This document shows positions 6,960 to 11,003 of a stretch of DNA of 11,003 nucleotides, in pieces; position 1 is the stretch's first letter; each line of letters starts with the position of its first letter. A program made the position numbers and the translations under genes. Where the stretch lies: assembly GCA_035591015.1 (NCBI GenBank), contig JAXIUW010210398.1, positions 1 through 11,003 of the forward strand, written 5' to 3'. The notes under the pieces are model-generated. The model was not told the origin of the DNA and did no database searches. It saw only the letters and a list, made by a program, of their open reading frames with translations. This DNA is from Cephalothrix simula (taxonomy: Eukaryota > Nemertea > Palaeonemertea > Archinemertea > Cephalotrichidae).

Positions 6960-8763
6960 CTTCTATGCATACTTGACATGACTAGAGATGGTAGACTTTT
7001 ATTTGCGACTATTTTTGAGGATTCGACTTTTTCACAGCTTTTCTTCCGGACTTCCTTTCTAACAGGTAAATTTTCTTTAGTTGCTCCTTTAGAGGTGAGA
7101 ACGGGGGATGCAACATGCATTACTGACCTCCTTCGAGTCACTTTCACTTTCGCATTATTATCATCATCATCATCATCATCATCATCACGGTTATATTTTT
7201 CACTTATTACAGGAGCTATTGACTTTCGTCGATCTACTTTTGGAGTCATTGTATCTGGCGATTCAGTTTTGTACGACGCATCCGATTTTTCAGGCACATT
7301 TATATTATTTTTGCGCTCGCTTAAACCAGGCGCACACGATTTCCGTCGACCTACTTTCACTGGCGTAGATTCCTTATAATTTGTTTGGACTGGTTTAGTT
7401 GCTCCTTTTGTAATTATAGATTTTCGTCGACCAATTTTCGCATTTTTTATTTCACTATTTTCCGCGATGTCAGGCGCCAACGATTTCCGCCGACCTACTT
7501 TCGCTGGCGTAGATTCCTCATGATTTTTTTCGACAGGTTCAGTTGTTTCCTTTGTAATCATCGATTTTCGTAGACCGATTACTGAATTAGAAAGTTCCGT
7601 GATATCAGGTGCCATTGATTTTCGTCGACCTACTTTCGGCGTTTTTGATTTATTGTCATTATCTTCTGCACCAATTAACCTTAATGGAGCAGAAGCGCGT
7701 TTATTTTTGCTCGCATCTTCATTTACAGTTTCAGTTTCCTCCAATATTGATGGAATTTTCGGTTTTGCCGACTTCCTTCTTTCTAACCTAGAACGTTTAG
7801 CAGCGGAATCACTTACCGTAATCGCGCTTGCAACTGAATCAGTACTATTCTTTCCTAATTCTTTTTCTAAAATAGCGACAACAGTATCACATTCATCATC
7901 GGTTTTTTTCTCATCAATTTCAATTTCAATTGACTTCTTTTTGGAATTAACCGAGCGGCGTCGATCTACTTTTTGCTTATTTTTTTCTTCCGCTTCCGAA
8001 TCTAAAATGACGTCATTCCCATTACTACCTCCTGATGAAGGTAATGCACCTCCTATTGTCCTCCGCCTTATCTTTTTCGGTTCAGTATAACCAGAAGTAT
8101 CCAGTTCGTCAGCAGACGTTTCGCAAACCGGAACTAAATCTTTGGTCCTATTTTTAAGCGCTAATTTTGCCATTGGTGTTGACTGTTTACTCGAATTAAT
8201 GCGCTCAATTATAGGAGAACTAAAATCCTCTGAACTAAGCCTACTGCTTTTGCGTCTATTTTTCTTTTCCGCATCTTTATTTTTTGTCCTTGACATGCTT
8301 TCATTATCATAAGCGACCGAAAAATCGGTCTGACTAACATCCTCTAAAACCGCATTAGACTTTGTTTTCTTTTTGTTGGGTTTTCCAGAAATATTTCCCA
8401 TTTCTGTTTCCGATTCTGATGAAAAGACTGGTCTCTTTCTCTTATCTAAAGCTTTAGTCTTTTGGTCAAGAGATACCGCGGTATCTTCGTCCGTCAACGT
8501 TTCTTTTAACTTCGTTTTATGCTTTCTTTTCGGAGGCTCGTATCGCTTCACAGGAAAACGTTCAAGATTACTGAAAGATTTTTCCTGGGAAGGTTCGATT
8601 AGGTCTAATAGCGGGTCCTCGTCTTCAGTGAAGAAAAGGGTTTTCTTTTTCTTTTTCTGTAACACGGGTGATGCTCCAAGCAAATTCATCGGGGGTAAAT
8701 CTTCATCTCCAGAACTATCAGATGGGGCTGGTGGTGAAATATGATTCAAAATTCTTGACGTAT
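6960..8763 (-). CDS. MCPH1: MCPH1 (microcephalin) large central exon, internal and partial gene
   Basis: This is a 1,804-nt internal exon with an acceptor ending TTTTTAG at 8765-8764 and a donor GTGAGT at 6959-6954. It begins with two bases of a split codon, then has 600 codons, then two bases of a split Ser codon (phase 2). MCPH1 is a nuclear and centrosomal BRCT protein that restrains condensin II and acts in the DNA-damage response. With residues counted from the Thr codon at 8761-8759, most of the exon is low-complexity and rich in Lys, Ser, Glu and Asp. It has basic clusters (KKKKK near 36-40, KKNRRKS near 166-172) and at least ten RR[KR]S/T sites between 172 and 546. Nine Asp in a row lie at 526-534. 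The last residues, LPSLVMSSM, match the first strand of human MCPH1 BRCT2 (TLVMTSM), which anchors the gene call. The rest of the exon does not align visibly to human MCPH1, as expected for a fast-evolving linker. Antisense open frames across it look like shadows. Start and upstream exons are not in the window. Confidence 0.9.
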
Positions 8764-8830
8764 CTAAAAAGGAAATTCAATATAAGAGTAGATGATTAAG
8801 TTTATAAAATCATTACGAAAAATATTTTTG

Positions 8831-9099
8831 TAGCGATTTTTCGCAAAATGTACGAAAATCGAAATCCGAATTTATAAATTAATCTACCCAAACAGCCTGA
8901 CGGCATGACTTATCGTCACTCCTGACGTCATTGGGCCTTATAAGTCATGCCCTTAAGCTTTTAGGGTAGATTTTGTTATGGTGTTGCCCTGGGTCAAGAA
9001 ATTGTTACCCTGGTGCCTTTCCAATTCTGTATACATGTAATTTTAAAACAAATTTGTAATTCGGAGTTCGGTTTTCGTACATTTTGCGAAAACTCACTA
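8831..9099. mobile_element. Short foldback (MITE-like) element, 269 bp
   Basis: TAGCGATTTTTCGCAAAATGTACGAAAATCG at 8831 pairs with CGGTTTTCGTACATTTTGCGAAAACTCACTA ending at 9099, about 40 bp with few mismatches. Inside lies a second nested inverted pair: AATCTACCC (8880-8888) with GGGTAGATT (8964-8972), and GGCATGACTTAT with ATAAGTCATGCC around a loop holding TGACGTCA. It lies about 70 bp from the acceptor of the large MCPH1 exon. There is no coding potential. A plus-strand open frame beginning inside it and running to 9270 has no recognisable similarity. Confidence 0.75.
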
Positions 9100-9461
9100 A
9101 TGTCTAGTTTTAGATCGCGTTTTAGAAAACGTTTAGATCAACTCCCCCCTTTCTTTGGTGTCGAAACCGTTGGAAAAACAATCCTCGTTCGGGTACAACA
9201 GTATATAATATGTATCATAAAGCGTAATCAAGTCCGAAGATGTAATGCTGAGGACGGTTCGTCTTTCTAAGTGCCGACCTCCCACGTCTGAAGTGCCGAC
9301 CTCAATTTGTTGACCAAACCTCGGGCTGATATGCCATGTTCAAGATTACATGTACATGGATATACATGTACAACAATTTTAGCAGACAATAAACCCCAGA
9401 ATTGTTCGCGATTTCACTACTCGCCAAAGCAATCGTTGGACTATAAAGAAGCATAGCATAG

Positions 9462-9640
9462 GGGAATTTTGCGTATCCACACGTCGCATATACAAAATAA
9501 GCTCTATTCGCGCATTCGAAACTGGAGGATACGCGAGTCGCGTATTTTCTAATTTGCGAATACGCCTGCGCCAGCGTATTCGCAAGTTCAGTATTTGGAT
9601 ACGCAAATTCGCATATTATAGAATATGCGACCAGCGTTAT
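9462..9640. repeat. Cluster of GCGTATTCGC-type palindromes
   Basis: A near-perfect palindrome, TTGCGAATACGC...GCGTATTCGCAA (9554-9585), lies among looser copies: GCGTATCC (9469), GGATACGCGAGTCGCGTAT (9527-9545) and GGATACGCAAATTCGCATAT (9597-9616). The region would form a compact cruciform or hairpin. It shows no coding signal. Confidence 0.6.
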
Positions 9641-10341
9641 TAAATTTGTAAAATTTCACCATTCCACAGAGATTTTTTACGACGAAATCAGGAATAAGCT
9701 ATTTGATCGCATATCTGAAAAGCCAATCGCGGCGAATCTATACCTTGAATATATCCTACCGCATCCCTACAATGCATAAAATATTATTGTCTAATTGTAT
9801 CATTTTTTCCAGAAATCGTTACTAAATACCACCCATCTCAAAACCATTTGAATACGTATTAACAGGAAAACTGGAAATTTAGTCATAAAAGGCAGCTAAA
9901 CCAAAACGTAGGCCTAAGTAAGTTACTTAAAAAATCAGAGAAAAATAAGGGTTCCCGACCACTAGGGGCATAGGATTTTTGCTCAGAATAAAATTACATT
10001 TAAGATCATCTACTTATTTATTTTTTTAAGAAATTTGGAAATTATTGAAAAATCTCGCCTAGCTCACCAAAAAAAACCATATTAAAGCCGAATATTCCCA
10101 CTTTAATGTTGGTCAAAACAGATCTTGTTGCAAATGGTTCCTTCTTATTTTACAAACAACTGTTTTGGCAACCAACTTAACTTTGTAAACCCTCTAGAAT
10201 ATTTCCGAAAGGTATGTTGAGGTTTCAACGAATAAGGGTCACTTTGGATTTTAAAGGTTTTTAGTAGTATAGAATCCGTTTTTTCGAGCCGCGTAGGGTC
10301 CGCGGGTCCGTTTTAATTTGGTAGTTTTGAAGAATTTTGAA

Positions 10342-10511
10342 CTAACCCTAACCCTAACCCTAGGCCCTTTTGGCGCAGAACCCCTCAGATTTTTTTTTCA
10401 GTGCGCAGAGCCCTAGGCCCTTTCGGCGCGGAGCCCCATCCAGGGCGCGGAGCCCTAGGCCCTTTCGGCGCGGAGCCCTAGGCCTTTTCGGCCTCTTAAC
10501 CCTAACCTAGG
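10342..10511. repeat. Interstitial telomere-like tract with GC-rich 23-bp minisatellite
   Basis: About three and a half CTAACC units (10342-10362) lead directly into CCCTAGGCCC. Copies of a 23-bp unit beginning GCGCGGAGCCCTAGGCC follow at 10403, 10426 (truncated), 10445 and 10468. A second short telomeric stretch, TTAACCCTAACC, closes the block at 10497-10508. The GC content is far above the surrounding intron. CCCTAG differs from the CCCTAA hexamer by one base, so the minisatellite may derive from it. Confidence 0.8.
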
Positions 10512-11003
10512 CATATGACGTATCATATGAAAGCTCTCTTTGTCAGGATGAAGAATACGTGGTTAATATGGTTATGCAATGAATATAACGCGCTGAAATA
10601 CGTCATAATGTCTGATTGGTTGAAATTTTTTGTCTCGGAAATTAGTCATGTGACGTATCAAAAGAAGCGGAATTACGTCAGCAATACTTTTAAGATCACT
10701 TTGCGCATGCGTAACAGGAAATTTCATGAAAAATCAACCTAGAGTTTAGTGTTTGGTGTCATCTTAAAGCTATTTGAGTCAGTATTCTTTTTCTACTATT
10801 AAAAATTGGCAAAACAGAGCAAGATAGTTACAAAATGACAGCTATAAAACAGTCGCACAACTAAATTTTTTATCATTGAATCTAGGGCTGAGAAACATAT
10901 TCGAAAAACATAGTAAAGGGTATAAAAACCGGAAAGAAACAAGCTGCTGTATGAAGTTCGTGATACGAATATTCTAACACATAAAGAAGGGTGCATGCAA
11001 CAA
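10512..11003. other. Intronic sequence with scattered TGACGTA-like words
   Basis: No gene or RNA is recognised here. ACGTCA/TGACGT-type words occur at about 10516, 10600, 10652 and 10675, and a TGCGCATGCG word at about 10703. They resemble CREB/ATF and NRF1 sites but could be repeat debris. Open frames on both strands look random. Confidence 0.4.

Larger units (their letters stand above)
8764..11003 (-). other. MCPH1: MCPH1 intron upstream of the large exon (partial)
   Basis: At least 2.2 kb of intron runs from the acceptor at 8764 off the right end. The exon begins with two bases of a split codon, so this intron is phase 1. I looked on the minus strand for the first BRCT domain (THVI, W plus DE..FP patterns) and for the acidic linker motifs of MCPH1 and found none. 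The N-terminal exons therefore lie beyond 11003. The intron holds a foldback element (8831-9099), a palindrome cluster (9462-9640) and a telomere-like tract (10342-10511). The stretches 9100-9460 and 9641-10340 show little else beyond a 13-bp direct repeat, AAGTGCCGACCTC, at 9269-9281 and 9291-9303. Confidence 0.75.

Noticed and set aside
7108-8090. Plus-strand open frames across the large exon, some with His or Ser runs
   Set aside because: They are antisense shadows of the repetitive minus-strand coding exon. The His and Ser runs are the GAT repeat read in other frames.
9013-9270. Plus-strand open frame of 85 codons overlapping the foldback end
   Set aside because: It starts inside a repeat arm, has no recognised motif, and is in the opposite sense to the host gene.
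1-11003. tRNA, rRNA or other structured RNA genes
   Set aside because: No paired A/B box arrangement with a clover-leaf fold and no rRNA-like conserved segment was found by eye. A dedicated covariance search was not possible.

Overview
The window looks like intronic and exonic DNA from an AT-rich metazoan nuclear genome. The evidence is one minus-strand gene split by GT-AG introns, kilobase-scale introns packed with inverted repeats, and a short TTAGGG-type (CCCTAA) telomere-like tract. Frequent TACATGTA-type words and many foldback elements would suit a marine invertebrate deuterostome or lophotrochozoan, but the species cannot be fixed from this sequence.

The gene is a microcephalin (MCPH1) orthologue, read right to left. 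Three consecutive internal exons are visible. The first is a very large exon of 1,804 nt (8763 down to 6960) coding for a disordered, basic, Ser/Lys/Arg-rich central region with an array of R-R-K-S repeats. The second is a 163-nt exon (3815 to 3653) and the third a 78-nt exon (408 to 331). Splicing them keeps the frame (phase 2, then phase 0) and rebuilds a BRCT domain matching the second BRCT of human MCPH1, with 'TLNVL.IARGCW.LS..WV' and 'W..EEP' conserved. The N-terminal BRCT exons must lie beyond 11003 and the third BRCT beyond base 1. No start codon, promoter, 3' end or polyadenylation signal of this gene is in view.

The introns hold nearly all the other structure. From left to right these are: tandem/palindromic repeats (1-183); a diverged long inverted repeat (about 596-1180); two back-to-back foldback elements sharing CACAAATGGA-type ends (1276-2119 and about 2122-3118), the second carrying a nested palindrome; a foldback with a second hairpin inserted in its left arm (3842-4680), 26 bp from a splice acceptor; a CpG-rich field of degenerate GCGATATCGC / GCATCGATGTC motifs (about 5180-5795); an 837-bp palindrome built from four alternately oriented copies of a 60-bp module (5825-6661); a small foldback element (8831-9099); a GCGTATTCGC palindrome cluster (about 9462-9640); and an interstitial telomere-like tract fused to a GC-rich 23-bp minisatellite (10342-10511).

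No RNA gene, CRISPR array, bacterial operon or transposase gene was found. The most distinctive signals are the RRKS repeat array in the MCPH1 linker, the four-module palindrome, the ATCGAT/GATATC field and the nested foldback insertions.
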